DNA of 64,000 nt from Dehalococcoidia bacterium (GCA_014874385.1 JACWAE010000118.1:1-64000); one strand, 5' to 3'. Counted from the first letter of the stretch, positions 5,329-13,607 are shown. Made by a program: numbers and translations. The notes: generated by a model not told the origin, from the letters alone.

Positions 5329-7684
5329 TGCACGCGGCAACCCACTGGACAACATAGCGTCTGACCCTGATATCCCCAGCGATCCCTATACCCTTGCTTA
5401 CAAGATGCTCACTCTCGGTTTTCACGTAGCCCCTAGCGGCGGCGGCTCCACAGGAAAGGAGCCAATCGCAGGCTGGAAAATCTATCAGCCCAAGAATAAT
5501 CCCCCCACTGAGGCGCAACTTGAACGATGGGAACAGGAATTACACCCAAAAGTGTGGGGTGCAGTCACTGGGATTGACTTCCTAGATATAGAGGTTGACA
5601 CTCCCGAATGGGCCAATTTCATGCTTGCCTCTGGACTCAAACCACATTTGCAGTCCCCCCACGGCGGAGGTCATTTCCTTTGCACAAAGCCCCCTTGGAC
5701 AGTCAAGACGAACGCTCCCATACCAGGGCTGACCAGGGGGATTGATATACGCGGTGATCGCGGTTTCATGAACTTTGCCGGGATAGTTGATGGCCATCCC
5801 TACAGGCTGATCCGGTGGCCGACTCCTGAGAATCTTATCCCCTTCAATTCGTTACCAGCTATCATCCAGAAGGCGCTAGCGCCTGAATCTGCTACTCAGC
5901 CTCAGCCTGACAAAGACAAAGCAGGCACCTTCCCATCTTTAACTGCTGAGGATTGCCATAAGTGCATAGAAATGCTCAGAACTTTACCCTGTGTCAAGTA
6001 TTGTGATGATAATAGGGCCATGCTTTCCGAATCCCTTTGGAAAGACGTGGTAATTGACCAGAATATCACCTTTGGGCCAGAGGGAGATAACGAGGCTCAT
6101 AGACTGTCAACAGGCTACGTGGGAAAAGATAATCGGGGCTATTCCGAGCAAGATACCGCTAAGAAGATCAAGTACGCTCGGGAAGCAAGGGAAACGAAGC
6201 ACTTGGGGCCAACGCTATGCGCAACTATCCGCACGGCTGGCTTTGACTGTCCGGCAACGTGCATAGCTCAGACAGAGAAACTCGAAGTCCACACACCGGC
6301 AACGCTGGCAATCAAGCTAGCCTTAGCACATGAGCGATTACCACTTAATGACGTGGGGAACGCCAAGCGGTTATTCAGGCTATTTGGTAACAGAATCCGG
6401 TTTGTCTTAGATATGGACAAGTGGATTGTCTGGACTGGAAAATTCTGGCAATTCGACCACGGAGAGCAGCTAGGACGCATGGCCAAAAGGGTAGTTTCCA
6501 GCATCTATGCTGAGGCAGCGAACGCAGATGAGGATATGGCCAATAAATTAGGGGCCTGGGCCAGGCAGTCCGGCTTCGACGCTCGGATCAAGGGGATGAT
6601 TAACCAGGCTAAAACCCTCGACGGCATTACCGTCTTGCCGGACGAACTAGATAGTAATCCTTGGCTGCTGAACGTCAAGAATGGAACCGTGAATCTGATA
6701 ACCGGAGAGCTGCTACCACACAGCCCAGATGATCTGATAACCCGGATCATTTCTATAGATTACAAGTGTGATGCTGAAAGTCAGCTATGGGAAGATACGC
6801 TGAGGCAGATTTGCTCAAACGATGACGATCTTATCTTGTTTATGCAGAGAGGGCTAGGCTGTTCCGCGACTGGCTCCAATAAAGATATGGCCTTCTTCCT
6901 ACCGCAAGGTGCGGGTTTTAATGGGAAGTCAACACTGTTGGGTGTAATCCATGACGTGTTAGGGCCATACGCGCACGAAGCAGACCCAAGGGTGTTCATG
7001 GTTTCAAGGAATGACCGCACAGGCCCAAATGAAGATATTGCAGATTTATACCGCAAACGTTTTGTATTGAGTGCTGAGATCAACACTCAAATGCGTCTGA
7101 GCGTCAGCCTGGTAAAACGCATGACCGGCGGCGAACAGTTGAGATACGAGCGCAAATACGAGCACGGATTCAACTTCAAACCGGACTTCAAGCTCTGGCT
7201 GATGAGCAACCATGAGCCAACTATTGCGGATTCGACTAATTCAATTTGGTGTAGAGTTAAGAAGATTCCCTTCAGGCACTTCTTTGGTCCCGAAGAGCGG
7301 AACCCTAGTCTACGGCAGCAGTTAGTCACGGAACATGGCGAAGCAATCCTAGCTTGGCTCGTACATGGTGCGATGGAGTGGTATGAGTTTGGATTATCTG
7401 AGCCGATGGTAGTCAAGACTGCAACAGAGGAATACCGAAGGTCCCAGGACGTGCTACAGGAGTTCTTGGCCGAGAAGTGCAACATAGAAGAAAATGCCAC
7501 TGTGTTAGGCCATGACCTTTATCGTTGCTATCAAAACTGGTGTGCTGCGACTGGAGAAAAGGACGTGCTGGGCAAGATCAACTTTGGCAAGCTACTAAGG
7601 GAAAAGGGATTTTGTACATTCGCAGGAACAGGCAACGCTCAATTTTGGAAGGGGATAGAATTATCAGAGGGGGTAATTAATTAA
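5306..7684 (+). CDS. Primase-polymerase/SF3 helicase replication protein
   Basis: 792 aa. Residues about 25-200 are a bifunctional primase-polymerase domain: AYKMLTLGFHVAPSGGG...KEPIAGW, GAVTGIDFLDIEVD (the acidic metal-binding motif, written DIEVD rather than the usual D-x-D), SPHGGGHF, and GIDIRGDRGFMNFAG. Residues about 380-760 are a P4/D5-type superfamily 3 helicase. The Walker A motif is GAGFNGKST at 535-543 with Lys541; RFVLSAEIN follows as Walker B, then LWLMSNHEP and NSIWCRVKKIPF with the sensor and arginine-finger region. The protein would unwind and prime an origin, presumably the iteron region. It shows that the element can start its own replication. Confidence 0.88.
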   Translation: MEAKQSTNARGNPLDNIASDPDIPSDPYTLAYKMLTLGFHVAPSGGGSTGKEPIAGWKIYQPKNNPPTEAQLERWEQELHPKVWGAVTGIDFLDIEVDTPEWANFMLASGLKPHLQSPHGGGHFLCTKPPWTVKTNAPIPGLTRGIDIRGDRGFMNFAGIVDGHPYRLIRWPTPENLIPFNSLPAIIQKALAPESATQPQPDKDKAGTFPSLTAEDCHKCIEMLRTLPCVKYCDDNRAMLSESLWKDVVIDQNITFGPEGDNEAHRLSTGYVGKDNRGYSEQDTAKKIKYAREARETKHLGPTLCATIRTAGFDCPATCIAQTEKLEVHTPATLAIKLALAHERLPLNDVGNAKRLFRLFGNRIRFVLDMDKWIVWTGKFWQFDHGEQLGRMAKRVVSSIYAEAANADEDMANKLGAWARQSGFDARIKGMINQAKTLDGITVLPDELDSNPWLLNVKNGTVNLITGELLPHSPDDLITRIISIDYKCDAESQLWEDTLRQICSNDDDLILFMQRGLGCSATGSNKDMAFFLPQGAGFNGKSTLLGVIHDVLGPYAHEADPRVFMVSRNDRTGPNEDIADLYRKRFVLSAEINTQMRLSVSLVKRMTGGEQLRYERKYEHGFNFKPDFKLWLMSNHEPTIADSTNSIWCRVKKIPFRHFFGPEERNPSLRQQLVTEHGEAILAWLVHGAMEWYEFGLSEPMVVKTATEEYRRSQDVLQEFLAEKCNIEENATVLGHDLYRCYQNWCAATGEKDVLGKINFGKLLREKGFCTFAGTGNAQFWKGIELSEGVIN

Positions 7685-7999
7685 AAGTTAATTCTTGTAA
7701 GGCTTCTTCTATAAAGTGTTATATACGCGCGTATATAAAGATTTTCCGAACAAGCCTTGAGGGTTTTAACTTTTAACGGTTTTTTGACAAGCTCTTTGGG
7801 CTTATATGGATAATATATGGAGCACGATGGACGGTTTTAGAACTTTTGGGAGTAGGTTAAACAAAATGGTGCAAAAGAGCCAGAGATCTCTCCCCCGGCT
7901 CTGTGTGCGAGGGGGCGGGTATGCTCTCCCTACGCCGACCCCTTATTTCGCCAAGTGGTACAAATGCACCACCTCATTATGTTAAGGGTAAGGGGAACA
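7685..7999. other. Non-coding gap with 20-bp perfect palindrome
   Basis: No gene is visible. TTATATACGCGCGTATATAA at 7719-7738 is a perfect palindrome of alternating purine/pyrimidine character. It could be a dimer-binding operator, an extruding cruciform, or the resolution site of the element. Further on, AGAGCC (7876) pairs with GGCTCT (7897) around the palindrome AGAGATCTCT, a weak terminator-like structure after the replication gene. Confidence 0.6.
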
Positions 8000-8206
8000 A
8001 TGGCTGAAAAAGAGGTGAAACACCTTGAAAAATGCCCGTCCTGTGGCACCGAGGGCCCGGTAGAGCACTGGACGAAGGTTGACCGGGTGCTTGAAAGCAT
8101 CGAGTGCTTCCCATGCGGGAAAATTTATGGGAGAATTATGGGCTGTGCGCACACAGGAAGCTGGCACTATCTCAGTATAACTGAAGCTCATGCGTTGATA
8201 GCTTAG
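8000..8206 (+). CDS. Small zinc-ribbon protein, 68 aa
   Basis: The start is the ATG after AAGGGGAACA rather than the upstream GTG of the track. Two CxxC knuckles, KCPSCG and ECFPCGK, are about 30 residues apart and suggest one structural zinc. A conserved-looking tail (HTGSWHYLSITEAHALI) follows. It probably binds nucleic acid or a partner protein. It is one of five very small cysteine-rich proteins in the last 4 kb of the element. Confidence 0.6.
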   Translation: MAEKEVKHLEKCPSCGTEGPVEHWTKVDRVLESIECFPCGKIYGRIMGCAHTGSWHYLSITEAHALIA

Positions 8207-8345
8207 CCCGGGGCTACAGATAGCGAAATGGGGATGAAAATGGGATAAAGGACGGCGGGTAAGAACCTACTTGTCTGTGTGGCAATTCCCTAAAGAGCGC
8301 TGAACAGAGTTAATCCGGTGTCCGCACTGCGGGGGAACGGTAGCG

Positions 8346-8573
8346 GTGAATGGTTTAGGACGGAAAGCGTTTGATATGCCAGTCACTAAAGTTTGTGACG
8401 CTCTACGGCTTCACCGTAGCGTAGTGACGGCGGCTAATGAGCTGGGGTGTAGCCGCGCATACATTTACAAAGTCCTGAAAGCCGATGGGCTAACACCGGC
8501 GGAAGTAATAAAGGTATTAGCAACAAAAGATAACAGTTTGTTGCATAAGGGGGCGGCAAGTGACGGACGGTAA
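8346..8573 (+). CDS. HTH protein with possible upstream zinc knuckle
   Basis: 75 aa from the GTG. A helix-turn-helix is clear: VCDALRLHRSVVTAANELGCSRAYIYKVLKADGL, resembling Fis or phage/transposase-type HTHs. Directly upstream and in frame, without an intervening stop back to 8303, the codons read ELIRCPHCGGTVAV, a zinc-knuckle sequence that fits the protein but has no ATG, GTG or TTG. Either a rare start codon (ATC at 8313) is used, or the start was lost and a shortened protein is made. The gene overlaps the recombinase start by 14 bases, so the two are coupled and it may regulate integration or excision. Confidence 0.6.
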   Translation: MNGLGRKAFDMPVTKVCDALRLHRSVVTAANELGCSRAYIYKVLKADGLTPAEVIKVLATKDNSLLHKGAASDGR

Positions 8574-9237
8574 GAATGAGACGGCCTTGACGGTAAGGGC
8601 GGATAATGCCGCTTTACGCAACAAAACTTCTCAAGTGTTCGCAATTCAACGGGCGGAAGCCGGAGCCGACGACTATGTACCGCACGTCAGCGCGGGCCAG
8701 GTCAAGCTAATGGCAGTGGTGGCCGGACAGAATAAGCGGCATGGCGAGCGAAACGCCTTGCTAATCAAGTTTTTGTTTGACAGTTGCCTGAGAGTAAGTG
8801 AGGCGCTAGGGGTAAGGCCCGTTGACTTGCAGCGGACGCCGGACGGCTGGACGGTGCGAGTGTTGGGTAAGGGCAGCAAGCCGGGCGTGGTAGCAATATC
8901 AGCCAGCATAGCGGCTGAGTTGCAATCCTACTGCTACCGGGCCAGGATAGGCGAAAGCGAGCGCATATTCCCGCTGAGTCGGTCACAGGCTTTCAGGGTA
9001 GTGACCGAGGCTTTTGACAAGGCGGGCATACCGAGGCCGTCAAAGGAACGTGACCACGTGGGCGGCGTCCATATCCTTCGGCATAGCGGGGCTATTGAGC
9101 GCCTACGGCTTACCGGCAATCCGAGAGCTACCCAAAGCCAGTTAAGGCACAAATCAGCCTTAATGACCCTGCGCTACTTAAAGACATTAAGCGCGGATGA
9201 ATCATTGAAAATTCAACAAGGCGTTGAACTATGGTGA
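8560..9237 (+). CDS. Tyrosine recombinase/integrase
   Basis: 225 aa from a GTG with AAGGGGGCGG upstream. The catalytic domain fills most of the protein. Arg lies in FLFDSCLRVSEALGV, Lys in the beta hairpin VLGKGSKPG, HxxR in HILRHSGAIERLRL, the second His in LRHKSALMT, and the nucleophilic Tyr in RYLKTL. The N-terminal arm-binding and SAM-like region is very short, as in XerH-like or resolution-type recombinases. It could resolve element dimers or integrate the element. A second, unrelated serine recombinase follows 230 bases later. Confidence 0.85.
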   Translation: MTDGKNETALTVRADNAALRNKTSQVFAIQRAEAGADDYVPHVSAGQVKLMAVVAGQNKRHGERNALLIKFLFDSCLRVSEALGVRPVDLQRTPDGWTVRVLGKGSKPGVVAISASIAAELQSYCYRARIGESERIFPLSRSQAFRVVTEAFDKAGIPRPSKERDHVGGVHILRHSGAIERLRLTGNPRATQSQLRHKSALMTLRYLKTLSADESLKIQQGVELW

Positions 9238-9273
9238 GACTAATAATAGTCCTAAAAAACAGGGCAAAGAGTG

Positions 9274-9302
9274 TTGACATTCTACAGATATGTCCTTATA
9301 AT
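9274..9302 (+). promoter_or_regulatory. Consensus sigma-70 promoter, TTGACA-17-TATAAT
   Basis: TTGACA (9274-9279), a 17-bp spacer and TATAAT (9297-9302) match the full vegetative consensus. Transcription should begin near 9308-9310, and the ATG of the next gene is at 9310. The transcript would be leaderless or nearly so. It drives the rubredoxin-like gene and the serine recombinase. Confidence 0.8.
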
Positions 9303-9309
9303 AACAGGC

Positions 9310-9468
9310 ATGAATAGTATTGAACTTCCGAAATTAACCTGTACCAGGTGCGGACATACGTGGATACCACGCACATCACACCCTAAGAATTGCCCTAAGT
9401 GTGACAGTCCTTATTGGAACAAGCCAAAGGTAAAGCAATCAGGGCCAAAAAGGAAGGTGAAGCCATGA
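9310..9468 (+). CDS. Rubredoxin-like zinc-ribbon protein, 52 aa
   Basis: Start at ATG 9310 (MNSIELPKLTC). The two knuckles CTRCGHTWIPR and CPKCDSPYWNKP are typical of the tiny rubredoxin-like zinc ribbons that precede recombinases or toxin genes in many elements. A basic Lys-rich tail follows. Its stop overlaps the ATG of the serine recombinase as ATGA, so the two are translationally coupled. It probably binds DNA or the recombinase as an accessory factor; that role is inferred from position. Confidence 0.7.
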   Translation: MNSIELPKLTCTRCGHTWIPRTSHPKNCPKCDSPYWNKPKVKQSGPKRKVKP

Positions 9469-11180
9469 AAGCAGGTGTCTATTGCCGGGTGTCTACAGAC
9501 AATCAGGAGCGCGAAGGCACGAGCCTACACACGCAGCTAGAGGCTTGCCAGAAGCATTGCCAGACTAAAGGTTATCAGATAGCCTATCAATTCAGTGAGG
9601 CATATTCAGGCTTGAGCCTGGAACGGCCTAAGCTGAACGAAGTGCGCAGCCTGATAAGAGACAAACAAATAGCCGTTTTGGTGGTTTACTGCTTGGACAG
9701 ACTGAGCCGCGATCCGGTGCATGGTGTTATTCTCACTGAGGAACTTGAAAAGTACAAAGTTGCACTTGAAGCAGTAACCGAGAATGTCGATAGCTCCGAT
9801 TTGGGCAAGCTGATAAGCTATATCCGGGGCTATGCCAGCAAGCTAGAGGCTGAGAAGATACGGGAGCGCTGCACACGCGGTAAGCGGGCCAGGGCAAGGG
9901 AAGGCCGCATACCTGGCGGCGGCGGTACAACTATTTACGGCTATACCTATAAAAAGGTGTCAGAAAAGAACGGCGGGCGGCGGGTCATAAACGAAACTGA
10001 GGCGTCCTGGGTGCGCCAGATGTATCAATGGCTAGTCAATGAGGGCTTGTCTACCAATGCGATCACCTATCGTCTGAGGGCTTTGGACGCGCCTACCAAG
10101 TTCGGTAAAATGTGGAATAGGCACAGCGTACAGGCGATACTGATTAACCCGGCTTACACTGGCAAGACCTACACTTTCACCACCGTTAGGGGCCGTGGGC
10201 GACTCACCCGGCCAGAATCAGAGTGGATTGAGATTGAGGGCGTTACACCGGCCATAATCAGCCAAGAGGTATTTGACGCGGCACGGAAACAGCTACAGGT
10301 AAACCGGACTAAGACAGTACCCGCTACCAAGCATGAATACCTCTTGCGCGGGCATTTACGCTGCCGCCAGTGTGGACGTGCCTACGTGGGCTGCATAGCC
10401 CGCAGGAGCCTGCAGAACGGCAAGCAATATGTCAAGCTATATTATCGCTGTATGGGCAAGTCGAAGGTCGACGTGCCGCTTGAGCGGTGCTGTAACAAGG
10501 GCTGGTCCGCTAAGAGGCTTGAGGGCATGGTATGGGCCGAACTTGAACGCTATTTGAGTGACCGTGACCTTATAAAAAATGAGCTTGAAAAAGAGCGCCA
10601 GGACGCGGGCCAGTTAGGGGCATTTGAGGCTGAACTAGAGCGCGTGGAGCGCCAGCTTAAGGCAGCTGATGGTGAGCAGCGCCAGCTTTTACAGTGGGCC
10701 TTAAAGGACTTCCCGGCTAACCTAGTAGAGGCAGAAAATAGGCGTCTGAACAAGGCGAAAGAAACACTGAAGGCTCAAAAGACCGAGCTAGAGGCACAGC
10801 TTAAGGCCAGCCAGGACGCCGTTATCAAGGTGCCGAACCTTGAACGCTTTATTGAGGATATGCAGAAGCGATTGCCGGAACTGGACTTTGAGGGCAAGCG
10901 CCTTGCCTTAGATATGCTCGGTATCATGGTATACCTTGACGGTGAGAATGTGGAAGTCACCGGCATAATTGATCCTGAAAAACAGGTGTTACGCTGCCCA
11001 AGCAATATCAGTTGCACGGCTCTGGCCCTCGGCAAAAACATAGATGACGATTGTCCCCATAAGCAGGAGCTTTGCGACATGCTGGCCGAGGACTCGGGCT
11101 CGTCATCCCGCATCTGGGGGAGGCTCGACCCTAACGTAGCCCGCAGGGCGCTGGGCATAGAGCCAGACCTTAAGGAGTGA
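9465..11180 (+). CDS. Large serine recombinase (integrase)
   Basis: 571 aa. I start at ATG 9465, which has AGGAAGG upstream and overlaps the preceding stop; the track start is 17 codons too early. The catalytic domain is at the N terminus (KAGVYCRVSTDNQ with nucleophile Ser10, then DRLSRDP). The recombinase domain spans about 150-300 (GYTYKKV, INPAYTGKTYTF). A zinc ribbon follows (LRCRQCGRAYVGC, YYRCMGKS, CCNKGWSAKRLE) and then a long coiled coil (about 370-470). This is the phiC31-like class that moves large elements between attachment sites. Its place near the right end fits an integrated element whose attR lies close by, probably between 11181 and 11660. Confidence 0.92.
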   Translation: MKAGVYCRVSTDNQEREGTSLHTQLEACQKHCQTKGYQIAYQFSEAYSGLSLERPKLNEVRSLIRDKQIAVLVVYCLDRLSRDPVHGVILTEELEKYKVALEAVTENVDSSDLGKLISYIRGYASKLEAEKIRERCTRGKRARAREGRIPGGGGTTIYGYTYKKVSEKNGGRRVINETEASWVRQMYQWLVNEGLSTNAITYRLRALDAPTKFGKMWNRHSVQAILINPAYTGKTYTFTTVRGRGRLTRPESEWIEIEGVTPAIISQEVFDAARKQLQVNRTKTVPATKHEYLLRGHLRCRQCGRAYVGCIARRSLQNGKQYVKLYYRCMGKSKVDVPLERCCNKGWSAKRLEGMVWAELERYLSDRDLIKNELEKERQDAGQLGAFEAELERVERQLKAADGEQRQLLQWALKDFPANLVEAENRRLNKAKETLKAQKTELEAQLKASQDAVIKVPNLERFIEDMQKRLPELDFEGKRLALDMLGIMVYLDGENVEVTGIIDPEKQVLRCPSNISCTALALGKNIDDDCPHKQELCDMLAEDSGSSSRIWGRLDPNVARRALGIEPDLKE

Positions 11181-11184
11181 AACC

Positions 11185-11403
11185 TTGGAATATGATTTTA
11201 GCTGGGTATACTGTCCTGAATGCAATATTACCCTTGTCTTTGAGTGCCGCCTGGAGAAAGATGGAGGGCGCACCGAGATGATAGTCTGCCCTAAATGTGG
11301 ACTCGAGTTAGGAGAGATAAGAGCTGACTGCGGCTGTGACTGCATCGGTATGGCCTGCGGCTATATCTACCCGGGGCGACCCTGCTGCGGCGGAGGTTAC
11401 TGA
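11185..11403 (+). CDS. Cysteine-rich small protein, 72 aa
   Basis: TTG start with AAGGAG eight bases upstream, four bases after the recombinase stop, so it belongs to the same operon. The N-terminal zinc ribbon is CPECN...CPKCGLEL. The C terminus is remarkable for cysteine density (CGCDCIGMACGY, then RPCCGGGY). Unknown family; metal binding is likely. Because it follows the recombinase directly it may act as a directionality or accessory factor, which is conjecture. Confidence 0.6.
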   Translation: MEYDFSWVYCPECNITLVFECRLEKDGGRTEMIVCPKCGLELGEIRADCGCDCIGMACGYIYPGRPCCGGGY

Positions 11404-11408
11404 GAATC

Positions 11409-11624
11409 TCACTTCTTGGACTTCGGCTTCTTGGCCTTCTTGAATCCGGACAGGTCCAATCCCTCAACCCAGGCATCGTTCAATTTCTCGAGCTTCTGCT
11501 CCCGCTTCTTGCCTTTCCGCCAGAAATCCTTGCACCCTTCTTCGGGCGTGACATTGGGCCGTTTGGGGTTGCGGCAGCCCCGCCAATCATACTCACAGTA
11601 GTTGCATAAAAAAGTCTGCTTCAA
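11409..11624 (-). CDS. Small conserved-looking protein, 71 aa
   Basis: TTG start behind GGGAGA. Four cysteines in two groups (CNYCEYDWRGC, EEGCKDFW) are followed by a long Lys-rich tail (KKAKKPKSKK). The tail suggests nucleic-acid binding and the cysteines suggest one metal site. It is tail-to-tail with the plus-strand gene ending at 11403, only five bases apart, and lies in the same direction as hypE, so it could be the first chromosomal gene beyond the element or its last gene. Confidence 0.5.
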   Translation of the reverse strand: MKQTFLCNYCEYDWRGCRNPKRPNVTPEEGCKDFWRKGKKREQKLEKLNDAWVEGLDLSGFKKAKKPKSKK

Positions 11625-11660
11625 AATTCTCCCTGGGTCTACGATAAAATTTTGAACTGA

Positions 11661-12665
11661 TTAGCAAATCCGCGGCAGTTGCTCGCCGACCAGCATATCC
11701 ACGATGCGGGATGCGCCCATGCGGGTCTTCATCACCACCCGCCCTAGGTGCTCCGACACCACCTCGCCGATAATGGCAGCCTCTTTGCCGTACTTGTTGC
11801 GGCGCATCACCTCAATCATCTTCTCTGCGCCATTCGCAGCCACCACGGCCGCCAGCTTGCCCTCGTTGGCTACATATAGCGGGTCGAATCCCAGCAGCTC
11901 GCAGGCAGCCTGCACCACTTCATGAACCGGTAAGTTCGCTTCCTCTATCCTGATGCCCACCCTGGAACTCTCGGCGAACTCGTTCAAAGTACTCGCTAGC
12001 CCTCCTCTGGTGGGGTCGCGCAGGCAGCGTATCTCGACACCGCTATCCAGCATCTCGGCCACCAGCTTATTCAAAGGAGAGCAATCGCTCTTGACAGAGG
12101 AGGAGAATTGCAGACCCTCTCGCTGGCTGATCACAGCGATGCCGTGGTCGCCTATGGAGCCGCTGAGTATGACCTTATCGCCTGCCCTGGCATTGGAGCC
12201 CGAGATTTCCACGCCGGGCGGGATAACCCCTACGCCGGCGCTGTTGATGAACAGCTTGTCGGCACTTCCCTTGTTCACCACCTTGGTATCACCGGTAACC
12301 ACCTTGACCCCGGCCTCCTGAGCAGCCTTCTTAATCGAGCCGATGATGCGCTTCAGGTCGGACATGGGAAGACCTTCCTCGATAATCAAGGCTATGCTCA
12401 TGTATTTGGGGACAGCGCCGCTCATGGAGAGGTCGTTCACCGTGCCGCAAACCGCCAGTTTCCCGATGTCGCCCCCGGGAAAGAAGATGGGATTGACCAC
12501 ATAGCTATCGGTCGTAAAAGCGAGGCGCCCTTTAAGCTCGAAAACCGCTGAATCATCCAGCTTGTTCAGAAAGGTGTTGTCGAACAGGGGAACGAAGTTC
12601 TGCTTCACCAGGTCGTGGCTGAGCTTGCCGCCGCTGCCGTGAGCCAGCAGAATCTTATCTTCCAT
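11661..12665 (-). CDS. hypE: Hydrogenase maturation factor HypE
   Basis: 334 aa, normal length. HypE dehydrates the thiocarboxamide made by HypF on its own C-terminal cysteine to a thiocyanate, the source of the cyanide ligands of [NiFe]-hydrogenases. The ATP-binding AIR-synthase-like core shows HGSGGKLSHDLV, FTTDSYVVNP and CGTVNDLSMSGA, and the protein ends in the required PRIC. It belongs to the minus-strand operon hypF-C-D-E but is separated from hypD by an unrelated gene on the other strand. Confidence 0.95.
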   Translation of the reverse strand: MEDKILLAHGSGGKLSHDLVKQNFVPLFDNTFLNKLDDSAVFELKGRLAFTTDSYVVNPIFFPGGDIGKLAVCGTVNDLSMSGAVPKYMSIALIIEEGLPMSDLKRIIGSIKKAAQEAGVKVVTGDTKVVNKGSADKLFINSAGVGVIPPGVEISGSNARAGDKVILSGSIGDHGIAVISQREGLQFSSSVKSDCSPLNKLVAEMLDSGVEIRCLRDPTRGGLASTLNEFAESSRVGIRIEEANLPVHEVVQAACELLGFDPLYVANEGKLAAVVAANGAEKMIEVMRRNKYGKEAAIIGEVVSEHLGRVVMKTRMGASRIVDMLVGEQLPRIC

Positions 12666-12725
12666 AGCCCTCTCACTGTGAGCCTATCACATACTATAGT
12701 CCCAGTCAACGGCTTCCGAATCTTC

Positions 12726-12754
12726 TTGACACCCCTGTCCTCTCAATATATGAT
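12726..12754 (+). promoter_or_regulatory. Sigma-70 promoter, TTGACA-17-TATGAT
   Basis: TTGACA at 12726, a 17-bp spacer and TATGAT at 12749 point to the gene at 12815, with a leader of about 55 nt. The inserted gene therefore carries its own promoter within the hyp cluster. Confidence 0.65.
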
Positions 12755-12814
12755 GCTACCATTCATAAAAAGAGTTCATTAGCAATGTGTAGAGTTGACG
12801 GTGGTGTTTAAATA

Positions 12815-13540
12815 ATGACTTTCAAATCAATGACAAAATTTGGCTCTCTGTTTGCCCCAGAAGGAGCAATTTATGTCGCTAGGGGCAAAGAAGGCGTTGT
12901 TCAGCTTTTTGCCGACATTTGTAAAAGCGCGTTGAAGTTGAAAGGTGAGAAAATAACGCCAGCAATTGAAAAAGAAATCCTAGAAGTAGTTCAAAAAAAA
13001 TTAGATGAAATGGATAGTGAAATTAATATAGAAGGAATACCAGACAAATTGATGCCCCTATTTGAAATCAAGAAAAAATCTAAAGTCTTAGGATACTGCA
13101 AGAACCTCGAATTATCAGAAAGCGAATTGTTCCTTCTGATGCATAATTGTTATCAAATAGGCTTCAAGCATAGAGCTAAGTTCACAGAGTTCATTCCTAC
13201 TCACCTAAGAATTCTAGACTCTGACATTTCTGCTATGAAGAACAGAAATTCTCGTCAATTTTTAAAAAAGGTACGTGGGGTTTTCCAGGAGCGGAAACGA
13301 ATCCACATTCATGTACTCGAGAAGGATAATGAATGGCATTGTTTCTATTACACTTACAGCGATATAGAATCTGGTAATAAAAGTCACTGGAACTATGGTT
13401 CCCATCTTCATTACGTGAGCTACCTATGGCCTAATCTAAGGAAACGTCAAGTCTGGGAATCATTTGACCAGCGTACTGTTGAAATCCAAGGGAGTGCTCA
13501 CATTAGACTGCGACCATTCGTTTTTGATTCGAACAGGTAA
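12815..13540 (+). CDS. AT-rich unknown gene inserted in hyp operon
   Basis: 241 aa, family not recognised. The N-terminal half is helical and charged. The C-terminal half (from RKRIHIHVLEKDNEWHCFYY through HWNYGSHLHYVSYLWP) is rich in His, Trp and Tyr and looks like a beta domain with possible metal or nucleic-acid sites. No signal peptide or membrane segment is visible. Its base composition is visibly more AT-rich than the flanking hyp genes, it lies on the opposite strand, and it has its own promoter and a hairpin at its end. It appears to be a recent horizontal insertion. Confidence 0.65.
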   Translation: MTFKSMTKFGSLFAPEGAIYVARGKEGVVQLFADICKSALKLKGEKITPAIEKEILEVVQKKLDEMDSEINIEGIPDKLMPLFEIKKKSKVLGYCKNLELSESELFLLMHNCYQIGFKHRAKFTEFIPTHLRILDSDISAMKNRNSRQFLKKVRGVFQERKRIHIHVLEKDNEWHCFYYTYSDIESGNKSHWNYGSHLHYVSYLWPNLRKRQVWESFDQRTVEIQGSAHIRLRPFVFDSNR

Positions 13541-13578
13541 ATCATTAGTTAGCGGATGAATTTTCAATACCCACATAC

Positions 13579-13596
13579 AGGAGAATTAGTTCTCCT
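13579..13596. terminator. Short hairpin between convergent genes
   Basis: AGGAGAA-TTAG-TTCTCCT is a perfect 7-bp stem. It lies between the stop of the inserted gene (13540) and the stop of hypD (13608). It probably serves as a bidirectional terminator or processing site, although no U-run follows. Confidence 0.45.
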
Positions 13597-13607
13597 AGCT
13601 GAATTAG

